NCBI RefSeq assembly: GCF_030273315.1 | Contig: NZ_CP127174.1 | Span: 1,054,001-1,118,000, forward strand | Direction of reading: 5' to 3' | Length of the DNA: 64,000 nt | Source: Natrialbaceae archaeon AArc-T1-2 | GTDB lineage: Archaea > Halobacteriota > Halobacteria > Halobacteriales > Natrialbaceae | Made by a program: the position numbers and the translations under genes | Shown here: positions 9,451 to 21,155 of the stretch, piece after piece | Numbering within the stretch: position 1 is the stretch's first letter | Layout: each line of letters opens with the position of its first letter | Notes under the pieces: model-generated | What the model saw: the letters and a program-made list of their open reading frames with translations, nothing else | What the model was told of the DNA's origin: nothing | Database searches by the model: none

Positions 9451-10683
9451 ATGGAACATCCAACACCGACGCACGGAACCCGACTCATCGTCTCACCCAG
9501 CCAGGTCGTGGTCGGCGCTGGCGCGGTCGAAGAAGTCGGCGACTACGCCGACCTCTACGGCAGCCGGGCGCTGCTCATCGCGACCGAGATGATCGACGAC
9601 ATCCACGGCGATGCAGTGCGCGAGCACCTGTCGGAAGCGGGGATCGAGACCGTCTCGTACACGGACGTTCGGCCCGACCCGACGGTCGAAAACATCGAGT
9701 CTGCGTACGAACTCTGGCAACGAGAGGAGTGTGACGTGATCGTCACCCTGGGTGGTGGTTCCTCGATCGACGCCGGAAAGGGCGTCGGCATCCTCGCCGC
9801 CAACGAGGGCTCGATCCGCGACTTCGGCGTCGACAGAGCGGGCTACGAGGGCGTTCCGAACCCGACCCCACCGCTTCTCGCCGTCAACACCACCGCCGGC
9901 ACGGGCAGTGAGGCGACCCGGTCAGTCGTCGTCACCGACGAGAGCACCGACACGAAGTTCCTCATCGTCTCGAAAAACGTCGTGCCGGACGTGGCAGTCG
10001 AGGACCCGGAACTGACGCTGTCGTTGCCCCAGAGTCACACCGCGTTCACCGGGATCGACGCGCTCACCCACGCGATCGAGGCCTACGTCTCGGTCAAATC
10101 TTACAGCGTCCCACAGGACTTCGCACGGAGCGCGATTCGGCGCATCGGCCGCTGGATGCCGATCGCGTGGGCCAACGGCGACGACCTCGAGGCCCGGACC
10201 GAGATGATGATCGGCCAGCTCCAGGCCGGCCAGGCCTTTACCAACTCCTCGGTCGCGCTCGTCCACGGGATGGCCCGTCCGCTCGGCGCACAGCTGCACA
10301 TCCCCCACGGGCTGGCAAACGCCATCCTGCTGCCGTACGTGATGGAATTCTCGGCGATGGCCGCACCCGAGGAGTACGCCGAGATCGCCCGGTTGATGGA
10401 CGCGGCTGATCCCGACGACACCGATCGCGAGGCAGCCGAGAAGGCGAGCGAGGCCGTCCTCGAGCTGTGCGAAGACGTCAGCCTCGCGTCGTATCTGGAC
10501 GACTTCGGTGAGATTCCGTCCCGCGAGGAGTACGTCGACGCCGTCGGCAAGATGGCCCAGGACGCGATCGACTCGGGATCGCCCGACAACAACCCCCGCA
10601 AACCGACCCGGGAGGAACTCGAGGAGCTGTTCGTGACCGTCTACGACGACGCGCTCGCACCCGACAGCCCGCGACGCTCCTGA
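9451..10683 (+). CDS. iron-dependent (group III) alcohol dehydrogenase
   Basis: This 410-residue protein has the NAD-binding GGGSSIDAGK motif near residue 105 and the TTAGTGSEATR stretch. The metal ligands are Asp203, His207, His272 and His286 (GIDALTHAIEAY, VHGMARPLGA, IPHGLANAIL). The start is the ATG at 9451, 23-30 bases after the TATA-like TTTTTATT at 9421-9428, so it is leaderless; the longer ORF to 9382 is discarded. It points away from the hydroxyacid dehydrogenase, leaving about 175 bases of shared promoter DNA. Group III enzymes reduce short aldehydes. A role in 3-hydroxypropionate/malonate-semialdehyde conversion, or an isethionate-type alcohol, is possible; the substrate is not determined by sequence. 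Confidence 0.9.
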   Translation: MEHPTPTHGTRLIVSPSQVVVGAGAVEEVGDYADLYGSRALLIATEMIDDIHGDAVREHLSEAGIETVSYTDVRPDPTVENIESAYELWQREECDVIVTLGGGSSIDAGKGVGILAANEGSIRDFGVDRAGYEGVPNPTPPLLAVNTTAGTGSEATRSVVVTDESTDTKFLIVSKNVVPDVAVEDPELTLSLPQSHTAFTGIDALTHAIEAYVSVKSYSVPQDFARSAIRRIGRWMPIAWANGDDLEARTEMMIGQLQAGQAFTNSSVALVHGMARPLGAQLHIPHGLANAILLPYVMEFSAMAAPEEYAEIARLMDAADPDDTDREAAEKASEAVLELCEDVSLASYLDDFGEIPSREEYVDAVGKMAQDAIDSGSPDNNPRKPTREELEELFVTVYDDALAPDSPRRS

Positions 10684-10890
10684 TACTGACGTCCGCCAGC
10701 ATCGAATTACTTCCGGTGTATTCGGGCCGCTCGTCACCGGACTGTCGTCCGGTTTCTCGCGGCCCGCTGTCTCTCAGTTGTTCGATCAGCTGTCTTCTGT
10801 CCCCTCGGTATACTGCACCCGGAACTCGAGTGCCGGTAGCGACGACGTCGTCGCGGCGACTCCAAAAAAGAATACGGCCTGACGGTCAGC

Positions 10891-13800
10891 TTACTCGTCC
10901 TGGTCAGCCCACGCGAGGAACAGCTCCTCTTTCGTGGTCAGCCCCTCGTCGGGCAGGGCGTGCTCGACGACGTAGCTGCTCGCCTCGTGTTCGTTGTCCC
11001 ACATCGCCTGGTGGGCCTCGGGTAGGTCGTCCCAGTCGACGACCGCTGGATCGGTGAGGTCGATCTCGCCGGCGTCGATCGCCTCGTTGAGCTGTTCGAC
11101 CTCGTAGGCGTTGCTCAGGTGCGTGCCGAGGATCTCCGCGGTCGGCATCAGGACGTCACGCTGGCGCATCCACACCTGCGGGGCGTACATCGAGTAGCGG
11201 TTGTCCTCGAGATCCTCGCTGTAGACCACTTTGCCGGTGTGTGGTTGCGTGAGCATCGTACTCACGAACAGGGCGTCGTGGTCGGCGCGCTCGAAGACCA
11301 CGTCGGGGTAGCCACGTGGGTTCTTCGGCGTCCGGAGGTGTGCGCCGACCGCCTGGCCGAGCGGCTTGAACACCTCGTCGGTGAACTCCTGGACCTTCCG
11401 TCGGAACGTCTCGGGGTCGTCCTGTGCGTTCGGTAGGTCCGGCAGCGTCTCCGGCCAGCGGAACTCGTCCTCGCGGCGTTTGAGGTCTTCTAAGCTGACC
11501 GTCCCCTCGACGGCGTCGCCGTAGCCGAGTGACTCGACGAACTCCTGTTGTTCGTCGGTGTAGGTGACCACGGCGATCCGACCGCCGGCCTCGCGGGCGT
11601 CCTCGATCGCTCGCAGGCCGGTCTCGTCGACGACGCCGTCGGGGCCGGTGTCGGTCCCGTAGTAGACGAGCACGCCGTCGCCGGCGCGGACGTCGGCACG
11701 CTCGTACATCTCCGCGGGCGTCGACGTGCCGGGCTTGCCAAGGAACGTCAGGTAGTAACCGGTCGAAGCGCCGTAGAACGTGAGCTTGCCACCCTCCTCG
11801 AGCATCTGGAACGTCCGTGGGAACGAGAGTTCGCCAGCGTGGCTCACGGCGTAATCGGCGCGTCGTCCGTCGTGTTGCTCTTCGAATTCCTCGACGAACT
11901 CACGGCCGGCTTCCTTCCAGTCGTCCCACTCGTCGGGATCGCGCGGAATGCGACCCCAGATGTCGCCGTACGGGCCGTCGGTCCGGTCGATCGCGTCGGC
12001 TCCGAGCGTCTCGATGCGTTCGGCCCGTTCCTCGCTGGAACACAGCCCCGTGACGTCGACGTCGTTTCTGGTCGCCAGCTTGGTCGTCTCCCAGCCGGTC
12101 CCCGTCGAGGCACCCTCGACGAACATCGTCGTCTGGGGATCGATGTCGAGCGTCGTAAACAGCGCGCGCCAGACGGTACCGGTCGCGAGGATGTACGCAC
12201 CCGCCTGCTCGATGGTCGCCTCCTGTGGGATCGGCAGGACCTGCGGACCCTGGGCCAGCATGAACTGCTGGTGGCTCCCGTTCGGTCCCTGGTATCCCTG
12301 GATCGAGAAGTCGGCGTACATCGGATCGAGTCCCATCGTCGGCGAGAGCACGTCGCTCTGGCCGGAGTAGATCGTCACCAGGTCGCCGATCGCGACTCGA
12401 CCCTCGCGCGTGACGGCCTCGCCCGCGTCGACGACGAGTGCGACCCCACCACTGCCGGTGATGTGGTAGTCCTGGTCGTGGGCGTCGAACTGGCTCACCG
12501 GGATGCCGGTGATCGCCCAGATGTCGTTGAAGTTGACCTCGCTCGCTAAGACGTACAGCAAGACCTCGTTCGGGCCGGGCTCTTCGACCGGGACGACCTC
12601 CTCGACCTCTGCCTCTTCGGGGTCGCCGTGGTCTGCCTCGCCGGTCTCGTCGTCTTTGGTAACCGCCTGGGCGTACTGGTACTCCGGCAGCTCGTCGACG
12701 CCGGGATAGAACGGCTCGCCGGGCTCGAGGAGTTTCCCCTCCTCGACGAGCTGTTGTTCCTCCTCGGGCGAGGGATCGAACCGTTCGCGCGTCGGCAACG
12801 GCTCGCTCGCACGGTCGAGGAACTTCTCGATGCCCGCCTTGCCGCCGACGGGATCGACGACGGCTTCGGCGAAGTGGGTCGCCTCGGCCTCGAGACCGGC
12901 ATCGATACCGTCTTCGAAGCCGGTCCGGATCGCCTCGATCGCTCGTTCGAAGGCCTTCTCGCGGCCTTCGCTCATGTACGCACACTGATTGCGGTTGCGC
13001 TCGACGACCGGATCCTCGAGGACCGCCTCGGGGAACTCGTCGGGCTCGCTCCAGGCCTCGCGGTTCTCGAGACGCTGTTCGCGGGCCTCGGCCAGCACGC
13101 CGTCGCCGTCGGCGACGTGTTCGCGGGCGAGTTCGGACGCTCGCGCCCGGGCGGTCCGCTCGGTCTCGAGTTCGTCGATTAGGCCCATCTCGAGGGCGTC
13201 GTCGGCGTCGACGTTTCGGCCGTTCGTGATCACCTTCACCGCGTCACGGACGCCCGCTTCGCCGCGTCGTTCCGCGAGCAGACGGGGTAGTCGCTGGGTG
13301 CCACCGTAGCCCGGGATGAGGTTCAGGTTGAGTTCGGGCTGGCCGAACTCGGCTCCCGGATCGGCGACCGAGTAGTGAGCTGCGAGCTGTAACTCGTTAC
13401 CGCCACCGAGTGCGGAGCCGTTGACGGCGGCGACGACCGGCACCGACAGCTCCTCGATCCGTCGGAACGCCTCGTGGGCCTTGTTCGGGAACGAAATCGC
13501 CTCCTCGAACTCGTGGACCTCCTCGAGGAACTGCTCGATGTCCGCGCCGGCGACGAAGTTGCTCGGGCCGGCACCGGTCACGACGACCGCGCCGACGTCC
13601 TCGCGCCGGTCGAGGTGCTCGAGGACCGTGTTGAGTTCGTCGAGTGCGCGCTCGTTGAGCGCGTTCACCGGCGGGCTGTCGATCGTCACCGTCGCGACCT
13701 GCTTGTCGGTGTCTGCCCCGCGGACCGCGTTGTACTGGACCGTGACGTTGCGGTACTGCTCTAAGATCTCCTGTTCGGCCGCCAGTTCCTGGCGACGTCG

Positions 13801-16326
13801 CCATCGCTCGCACTTGGGCTTGATGTCCTCGATCGTGCCCGGGTTCTTCAGCGTCGTCGTGTCGCCGATCTCCTCGCCGTTCAGCATGGCGGTGAGCATC
13901 CGGCGCATGTACTTCCCGGATCGGGTCTCGGGGAAGGCCTCGACCTCGATGAACTCTTCGGGCACCGCGGTGATGCCTTTCTCCTCTTTGACCAGCCGGG
14001 AGAGGCGATCTTCGACCTCGGTGGTCAGTCGGTCGTTTGGCTTGGTCTGGACGAACGCGACCGGTGTCAGTCCCTTCTCGTGATGGTCGGCACCGACGAC
14101 GACGACGTTCGCCACCGGCGAGTCGGGATTGATCTGTTTGTCCTGGAGGATCGCGCCCTCGATCTCCTCGGTGCCCATCCGGTGGCCGGAGACGTTGATG
14201 ACCTCGTCGGAGCGACCGTGGAGGCTGAACGAGCGGTCCTCGTACTTCTTGGCGAAGTCACCCTGGAGGTAGGCGTACTCGCCGTCGTTTTCGACCCAGT
14301 AGACGTCCTCGAAGCGTTCGGCGTTGCCCTTCCAGTCGTCCTTCCAGGAGTCGGGACCCCAGTTCTCGAGGTCGCCCCAGACGTACCGCATCAGGTACGG
14401 GTAGGGCTCGCGGATCATGATCTCGCCGCGTTCCTCGTAGTCGGCCTCTCGCCAGGTAATCGAGCCGTCCTCGTGTTCCTCCTCTTTGACCCAGACGTCG
14501 CCGAACACCCACGGCAGCGGGTAGTTGTGGGCGTCCGGACGCAGCTCGAAGTCGTCGTTACCGAAGAAGTGCGTCCAGGCGATCCCGCCGTGTTCGGTCG
14601 CCCAGTAGGAGTTGATGTACCACTCACACAGCTCGTCCATCCCGAACTGCTGGACAGCCGGGCTCACGGGCTCGGCACAGAAGGTCGCGACGCGCAGGGA
14701 GTCCGTGCTCCACTCACGCATGTCGCTTATGCTCTCGTCGTCCTCCATGATGCCCTTGAGGAAGGTCACGCCTGCCTTGAAGATCGTCGCGCCGTAGCGT
14801 TCGATCACCGAACTGAACCGGCCGGCGTCGGGGTAGACGGGCGCGCCCTCGAGCAGGACGCTCGTCGTCCGGGTCGACAGCGAGGCGCTGATGAGATAGG
14901 ACTGGCCCGTGATCCAGCCGGGGTCGGCGATGACGAACATCGTGTCCTCGCCGGGGACGACGTCGAAGGAGGTCTTCATCGTGTGAGCGATGCCGGCGGT
15001 GTAGCCGCCGTGGACGTGGACGACGCCTTTCGGCTTGCCCGTCGAACCGCTGGTGAAGATGACAAAGAGCGGGTACTCGGCGTCGACCGGCTCGGGCTTC
15101 GAGCTCGCCCACATCGCCCGGACCAGCTCCCTGTCGGAGAGGTCATACAGGTCCTCGAACGCCTCGAGGTCGAAGCCAGCCTCGCGAGCGTTTGCGAGGA
15201 CGTCCTCGCGGGCGTCGGCGAGCAGGTCCGCAGACCACGCATCCCGACCGTGCATCTGGATCTCCTGGCTCGTGTGTTCGACGACGATTACCCGTTCGAC
15301 GCGTTCGTCGGAGTCGACGAGCGCCTGGGCGATCTCGGTTCTGATCTCGGATTTCTCCTCACCCGAGAGGTCGCCGAACTCGGCAAGCGCGTTGCCCACG
15401 CCACGCATCGCCTGGGCTCGTTCGACGGTTATCTCGCCCTCGATCGCTCCCTCGACCCCCTCGAGGATGGCCTCGGCGTGGTGGTCTTCGGTCGCGAGAT
15501 CAGCGAGTGTCTCCTCGACAATCTCGGTCACGGTGTCGACGGGCAGGTAGTTGTCGAGCGCCGGATCGCCGTACTGCTCTTTGTACGGCACGACCTCGGC
15601 GTTGCGGTAGCCGCCGTCGCTCGTGATCAGGACGTCGGCGCCGAGCCGTGCGATGCGGTCGGAGAGCGTCTTGTCGCTGAAACCGCCGAACACCGGGGTG
15701 TAGACGATCCCGAGACGCTTTGCCGCCTCGGTGTAGTAGAGCTGCTCCATGATGTTCGGCATGTTCAGCGCGATCCGATCGCCCTTCTCGAGGCCGAGGT
15801 TTTTCAGCACCTGCGCTGCAGAGACGACGCGGACGAGCAGTTCGCGCCGCGAGATGTCCTCTGAGACGACGGGTCCGCCACGCCCGTCGTTTTTCGACTG
15901 GTCCCACCGGTCGCCTTCGAAGTGAAACGCCGTCTCGTCGCCGTGGCCGGCGAGGACGTTCCGATCGACCTCGTTGAAGCAGGCGTTCGTCTGTCCTCCG
16001 GAGAACCACTCATAGAGCGGGGCATCCGAATCGTCGAACGCCACGTCCCACGGTTCGTGTGACTCGTCGTAGTCGCGCTCGACCGGCGTTCCGTCCTCGA
16101 ACTCGAAGCCGGACCAGGTCGCGTCGTCGTCGTCCCAGGACAGCCACTCGTCGTCTCCCTCGTGGTACCAGTGGATCTCCTGTTTCGCGATGGAACCGTG
16201 GAACGCGCCCGGATCCTCGCGTGCTTGTTCGCGCATCGACTCCCAATCCTCGGCGGTGCGGATCGGGTTCGATCGAATCTCTCTCTCTGTGCTCGGTCTG
16301 TCTGCTAATACGTCTGGGTCTGACAT
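10891..16326 (-). CDS. pcs: trifunctional propionyl-CoA synthase (acyl-CoA synthetase, enoyl-CoA hydratase, enoyl-CoA reductase)
   Basis: This 1811-residue protein carries three fused enzymes. Residues 1-860 form an acetyl-CoA-synthetase-type ligase, with TSGSTGKPKG near 427 and the C-terminal catalytic Lys in RSGKYMRRM near 803. Residues 875-1190 form a crotonase, with oxyanion-hole ALGGGNEL, catalytic Glu in GGGNEL and GQPELNLN, and GYGGTQRLPRL. Residues 1230-1811 form a medium-chain reductase related to crotonyl-CoA reductase/carboxylases. Length and order match the Chloroflexus enzyme (about 1820 residues) that turns 3-hydroxypropionate into propionyl-CoA through 3-hydroxypropionyl-CoA and acryloyl-CoA, holding the reactive intermediate inside one chain. 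A divergent wHTH gene shares its 184-base upstream region. Confidence 0.92.
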   Translation of the reverse strand: MSDPDVLADRPSTEREIRSNPIRTAEDWESMREQAREDPGAFHGSIAKQEIHWYHEGDDEWLSWDDDDATWSGFEFEDGTPVERDYDESHEPWDVAFDDSDAPLYEWFSGGQTNACFNEVDRNVLAGHGDETAFHFEGDRWDQSKNDGRGGPVVSEDISRRELLVRVVSAAQVLKNLGLEKGDRIALNMPNIMEQLYYTEAAKRLGIVYTPVFGGFSDKTLSDRIARLGADVLITSDGGYRNAEVVPYKEQYGDPALDNYLPVDTVTEIVEETLADLATEDHHAEAILEGVEGAIEGEITVERAQAMRGVGNALAEFGDLSGEEKSEIRTEIAQALVDSDERVERVIVVEHTSQEIQMHGRDAWSADLLADAREDVLANAREAGFDLEAFEDLYDLSDRELVRAMWASSKPEPVDAEYPLFVIFTSGSTGKPKGVVHVHGGYTAGIAHTMKTSFDVVPGEDTMFVIADPGWITGQSYLISASLSTRTTSVLLEGAPVYPDAGRFSSVIERYGATIFKAGVTFLKGIMEDDESISDMREWSTDSLRVATFCAEPVSPAVQQFGMDELCEWYINSYWATEHGGIAWTHFFGNDDFELRPDAHNYPLPWVFGDVWVKEEEHEDGSITWREADYEERGEIMIREPYPYLMRYVWGDLENWGPDSWKDDWKGNAERFEDVYWVENDGEYAYLQGDFAKKYEDRSFSLHGRSDEVINVSGHRMGTEEIEGAILQDKQINPDSPVANVVVVGADHHEKGLTPVAFVQTKPNDRLTTEVEDRLSRLVKEEKGITAVPEEFIEVEAFPETRSGKYMRRMLTAMLNGEEIGDTTTLKNPGTIEDIKPKCERWRRRQELAAEQEILEQYRNVTVQYNAVRGADTDKQVATVTIDSPPVNALNERALDELNTVLEHLDRREDVGAVVVTGAGPSNFVAGADIEQFLEEVHEFEEAISFPNKAHEAFRRIEELSVPVVAAVNGSALGGGNELQLAAHYSVADPGAEFGQPELNLNLIPGYGGTQRLPRLLAERRGEAGVRDAVKVITNGRNVDADDALEMGLIDELETERTARARASELAREHVADGDGVLAEAREQRLENREAWSEPDEFPEAVLEDPVVERNRNQCAYMSEGREKAFERAIEAIRTGFEDGIDAGLEAEATHFAEAVVDPVGGKAGIEKFLDRASEPLPTRERFDPSPEEEQQLVEEGKLLEPGEPFYPGVDELPEYQYAQAVTKDDETGEADHGDPEEAEVEEVVPVEEPGPNEVLLYVLASEVNFNDIWAITGIPVSQFDAHDQDYHITGSGGVALVVDAGEAVTREGRVAIGDLVTIYSGQSDVLSPTMGLDPMYADFSIQGYQGPNGSHQQFMLAQGPQVLPIPQEATIEQAGAYILATGTVWRALFTTLDIDPQTTMFVEGASTGTGWETTKLATRNDVDVTGLCSSEERAERIETLGADAIDRTDGPYGDIWGRIPRDPDEWDDWKEAGREFVEEFEEQHDGRRADYAVSHAGELSFPRTFQMLEEGGKLTFYGASTGYYLTFLGKPGTSTPAEMYERADVRAGDGVLVYYGTDTGPDGVVDETGLRAIEDAREAGGRIAVVTYTDEQQEFVESLGYGDAVEGTVSLEDLKRREDEFRWPETLPDLPNAQDDPETFRRKVQEFTDEVFKPLGQAVGAHLRTPKNPRGYPDVVFERADHDALFVSTMLTQPHTGKVVYSEDLEDNRYSMYAPQVWMRQRDVLMPTAEILGTHLSNAYEVEQLNEAIDAGEIDLTDPAVVDWDDLPEAHQAMWDNEHEASSYVVEHALPDEGLTTKEELFLAWADQDE

Positions 16327-16510
16327 GGAACCGATGTCTGAAGTCGTTCATCTCGATAGCTTAAAGTGATTACGGATCACGTAGTCTTTCCCGTTCGGGA
16401 CGCCCGAACTGGCTGCCGGTTTCGCCAGAATTGCCCACAACGCCGGCCGGCTGGGAGTCGTCTGCTACCATCCACCAGGATTTAAGGAAACCCACGCCAA
16501 TCGAAGTAGT

Positions 16511-17056
16511 ATGGCGTCAGTACCAGCGGTTGAGCTTCCCGTGTGTCAGGAGAAGATACTGCACGTATTGATCGAACTTCACGACGAGTCCGGCGGCGCG
16601 ATCAGAGGCAAGGACGTCGCGGCCCGAGTCGACCGGAACCCGGGGACGGTCCGCAACCAGATGCAGCGACTGAAATCGCTCCAACTCGTCGAGGGCGTCC
16701 CCGGTCGCCACGGCGGCTACAAACCCACCGACGCGGCGTACGACACGCTCGAGGTCAGACGAGGAGACGATCCCGACGACGAGTCCGCGGTGCCGATCGA
16801 GCACGAGGGCGAGTCCGTCTCGCGGGCCGACGTCGACGATATCACGTTCTCGAGCGTCCACCATCCCGACCTGTGTCGAGCGGAGATTCACGTCCAGGGA
16901 TCGATGACGGGGATGGAAAACGGCGACAGCGTCGTCGTCGGCCCGACGCCGGACTCGAACCTCGTCATCGAAGGCCGAATCGACGGCATCGACGACCTGA
17001 ACAACGTCCTCGTGTTGCGGATCGACGAGATGACTGCTCCCGGCAGGACGCGGTAG
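16511..17056 (+). CDS. haloarchaeal winged-helix regulator divergent from pcs
   Basis: The protein has 181 residues. Positions 10-70 form a winged helix (LPVCQEKILHVLIELHDESG, then KDVAARVDRNPGTVRNQMQRLKSLQLVEG with a GRHGGYKPT wing). Positions 105-175 are a beta-rich effector part with SVHHPDLCRAEIHVQGSM and VVVGPTPDSNLVIEGRIDG, conserved in a haloarchaeal family often annotated as Rrf2- or TrmB-like. It is transcribed away from pcs; its TATA (ATTTAAGG at 16480-16487) lies 28 bases before the ATG. Such regulators commonly control the divergent neighbour, so pcs control is a fair inference. Confidence 0.82.
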   Translation: MASVPAVELPVCQEKILHVLIELHDESGGAIRGKDVAARVDRNPGTVRNQMQRLKSLQLVEGVPGRHGGYKPTDAAYDTLEVRRGDDPDDESAVPIEHEGESVSRADVDDITFSSVHHPDLCRAEIHVQGSMTGMENGDSVVVGPTPDSNLVIEGRIDGIDDLNNVLVLRIDEMTAPGRTR

Positions 17057-17286
17057 CGCTGGTTTCTGTCGCAGGGATCGGCGGTCGTGAGTACGGAAAC
17101 CACACACCGATACGGACTGCTGTGAGTCATTTTCCACGCAACCGCGAACCGCCTTGGGTTGCGCCGGTAAACCGGTACAGCAACCCGTAGAAACGACGTG
17201 ACGGTCCGGCGTTCGAGCGTTCGAGACGAGAACAGTTGAGCCGAAACCTGTCTCTTGTGTCGGCCAGACTCGCTGGGTCGGCCGTC

Positions 17287-18987
<1,701 letters not shown>

Positions 18988-19096
18988 ACGTTCAGAAACC
19001 CTCTATCGCCCTGATTATAACGTTTGTGCTGTCCATGGAACGATCTCCGTGCCAGATGGTTCTCGTAGGCGGAAAAATACGGTTGTGTGGGCCGTC

Positions 19097-19486
19097 CTAT
19101 ATGACCCGATCTTGCAGATAGTCGAGATGTTTCGCGTTGTAGACGATCCGGACTTCCTCGGCCGCGGGGTGGCCGATACAGGTCAGCCGGACCTGTCGTT
19201 CCTCGACTTCCTCGTCGCTCAAGATCTGTTGCATGTCCATCTCGATCTCGCCCTCTTTCAGAACCGACGCACAGTTCGCACACGCGCCAGCACGACAGGA
19301 AAACGGCCAGTCGTAGCCCTGGGCCTCGGCGGCCTCGAGGATGTACTCGCCTTCGGCGACCTCGAGTGTGCCGTAATCCTCCTCGTCGAGGCCGGCGTCG
19401 GCGGCCTTTTCGAACAGATCGTCGTCGTCGACGCTCCAGCCTTGATCGTCCAGTGCTTCGTAATTCAGGTATTCTACTGTCGGCAT
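19097..19486 (-). CDS. plant-type 2Fe-2S ferredoxin (halophilic form)
   Basis: The protein has 129 residues starting at the ATG ending at 19486 ([20 protein letters not shown]). The cluster ligands are in CRAGACANC and the later RLTCIGHP cysteine. The N-terminal 30 acidic residues are the extra domain that distinguishes haloarchaeal ferredoxins from plant ones, and the length matches the known 128-129. Such ferredoxins serve 2-oxoacid:ferredoxin oxidoreductases and other redox enzymes. TATA-like GGTATACC near 19517 sits 31 bases upstream. It lies between the mutase and carboxylase genes, which may be incidental. Confidence 0.95.
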   Translation of the reverse strand: MPTVEYLNYEALDDQGWSVDDDDLFEKAADAGLDEEDYGTLEVAEGEYILEAAEAQGYDWPFSCRAGACANCASVLKEGEIEMDMQQILSDEEVEERQVRLTCIGHPAAEEVRIVYNAKHLDYLQDRVI

Positions 19487-19604
19487 CAGTTTCCGATGAG
19501 GGCTCCGTATTGGTATACCTTGCCATTGCGGTACAATTTCCACTCGCTGTACGTTCCTGATCGCGAAAATACGACACGGTGACGGCAGATCCGATGACGC
19601 CGAC

Positions 19605-21155
19605 TTACAGCGGGACGTTCCCGTGGTCTTTCGGCGGCCCATCGACGCGCTTTCGCTCGAGCAACTCGAGGTCGTCGATCAGTCGTCGTCTCGTATCCTT
19701 GGGCTCGATCACGTCGTCGATGTAGCCGCGTTTGGCCGGCTTGTACGGGTTCGTAAACTCTTCGCGGTATTCGTCGATCAGCTGTTCGCGACGCGTCTCT
19801 GTGTCGTCGGCTTCGGCGAGTTCGTTGCGATAGAGGATGTTCACGGCCCCGCGTGGCCCCATCACGGCCATCTCGGCGCTTGGCCAGGCGTAGTTGACGT
19901 CGGCCTCGAGCTCCTTCGAGGCCATGACGATGTAGGCGCCGCCGTAGGCTTTCCGCGTGATCACCGTCAGAAGCGGCACCGTCGCCTCGGCGTAGGCGTA
20001 GATGAGTTTGGCACCGTGTCTGATGATGCCGTTGTGCTCCTGGTCGGTACCGGGCATGAAGCCGGGCACGTCGACCAGCGTCACGATGGGGACGTTAAAC
20101 GAGTCACACGTCCGGACGAACCGTGCGGCCTTCTGTGAGGCGTCGATGTCGAGCGTGCCGGCGCTGACCCGTGGCTGGTTGGCGACGATTCCGACCGACC
20201 GGCCGTCCATGCGGGCGAAGCCGACGACGACGTTGCGCGCATAGCCCTCGTGGACCTCGTAGAACGATTCCTCGTCGACCACCTCGTCGATGACGTTGGT
20301 GACGTCGTACGGTTTCTTCGGCTCCTGGGGGACGAGACTGCCGACGTCGGCGTCGCGGTCGGGGTCGTCCCACGGCTCGACGCGGGGCGGATCTTCCAGG
20401 TTGTTCTGTGGGAGATACGAGAGCAACGCACGGATGGAGTCGAGCGTCTCCTCTTCGGTGTCACAGGCCATGTGTGCGACGCCAGAGGTGTCGGCGTGGG
20501 TCTGTGCACCGCCGAGTTCGTTCATCGTCACCTGCTCGCCGGTGACCGTTTCGATCACGTCCGGGCCGGTGATGAACGCGTGGCTCGTGTCCTTCACCAT
20601 GAAGGTGAAGTCAGTCAGCGCCGGCGAGTACGTCGCACCGCCGGCACACGGTCCCATGATCGCCGAGATTTGCGGAACGAGTCCGGAGGCGTCGGTGTTG
20701 CGCTTGAAGATCCGCGCGAAGCCGACGAGCGAGGTCACACCCTCCTGAATGCGTGCGCCACCCGAGTCGTTCAGTCCGATGATCGGGACGCCGGCGTTTA
20801 CGGCCTGGTCCATCGCCTTCGTGATCTTGTCGGCGACGACCTCGCTGACAGATCCCCCCAGCACGGTGAAGTCGTGGGCGAAGACGAACACCTTCCGGCC
20901 GTCGACGTCGCCGTAACCGGCGACGACCGCGTCACCGGGGAAGCGCTTCTCGTCGAGACCGAAGTTGCTCGAGCGGTGTTCGACGAACGTATCGATCTCG
21001 TTGAACGTTCCGTCGTCCAGGAAGTAGTCAATCCGCTCGCGAGCGGTCATCTTCCCCTTCTCGTGTTGGGCTTCGATCCGCTCTTCGCCACCGCCGATGT
21101 GTGCCTGCTCGCGTCGGTCCCGGAGTTCTTCGACCGGGTCGTCCGCATCAGTCAT
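19605..21155 (-). CDS. pccB: acyl-CoA (propionyl-CoA) carboxylase, carboxyltransferase beta subunit
   Basis: This 516-residue carboxyltransferase is of the biotin-dependent acyl-CoA carboxylase family. It has the N- and C-lobe crotonase folds, the acyl-binding [20 protein letters not shown], the biotin-site [16 protein letters not shown] and [20 protein letters not shown]. With the alpha subunit at 29550-31373 and the small subunit at 31492-31824 it would carboxylate propionyl-CoA to methylmalonyl-CoA; archaeal enzymes of this kind often also accept acetyl-CoA, giving malonyl-CoA. Its ATG overlaps the stop of a 43-codon upstream ORF as ATGA. Unlike in Haloferax mediterranei, the beta gene is not next to alpha. 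Confidence 0.95.
   Translation of the reverse strand: MTDADDPVEELRDRREQAHIGGGEERIEAQHEKGKMTARERIDYFLDDGTFNEIDTFVEHRSSNFGLDEKRFPGDAVVAGYGDVDGRKVFVFAHDFTVLGGSVSEVVADKITKAMDQAVNAGVPIIGLNDSGGARIQEGVTSLVGFARIFKRNTDASGLVPQISAIMGPCAGGATYSPALTDFTFMVKDTSHAFITGPDVIETVTGEQVTMNELGGAQTHADTSGVAHMACDTEEETLDSIRALLSYLPQNNLEDPPRVEPWDDPDRDADVGSLVPQEPKKPYDVTNVIDEVVDEESFYEVHEGYARNVVVGFARMDGRSVGIVANQPRVSAGTLDIDASQKAARFVRTCDSFNVPIVTLVDVPGFMPGTDQEHNGIIRHGAKLIYAYAEATVPLLTVITRKAYGGAYIVMASKELEADVNYAWPSAEMAVMGPRGAVNILYRNELAEADDTETRREQLIDEYREEFTNPYKPAKRGYIDDVIEPKDTRRRLIDDLELLERKRVDGPPKDHGNVPL

Noticed and set aside
14080-15864. 594-codon open frame on the plus strand
   Set aside because: It lies entirely antisense to the propionyl-CoA synthase ligase domain. 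Long antisense frames are expected from GC-rich codon bias, and the product has no coherent motif.
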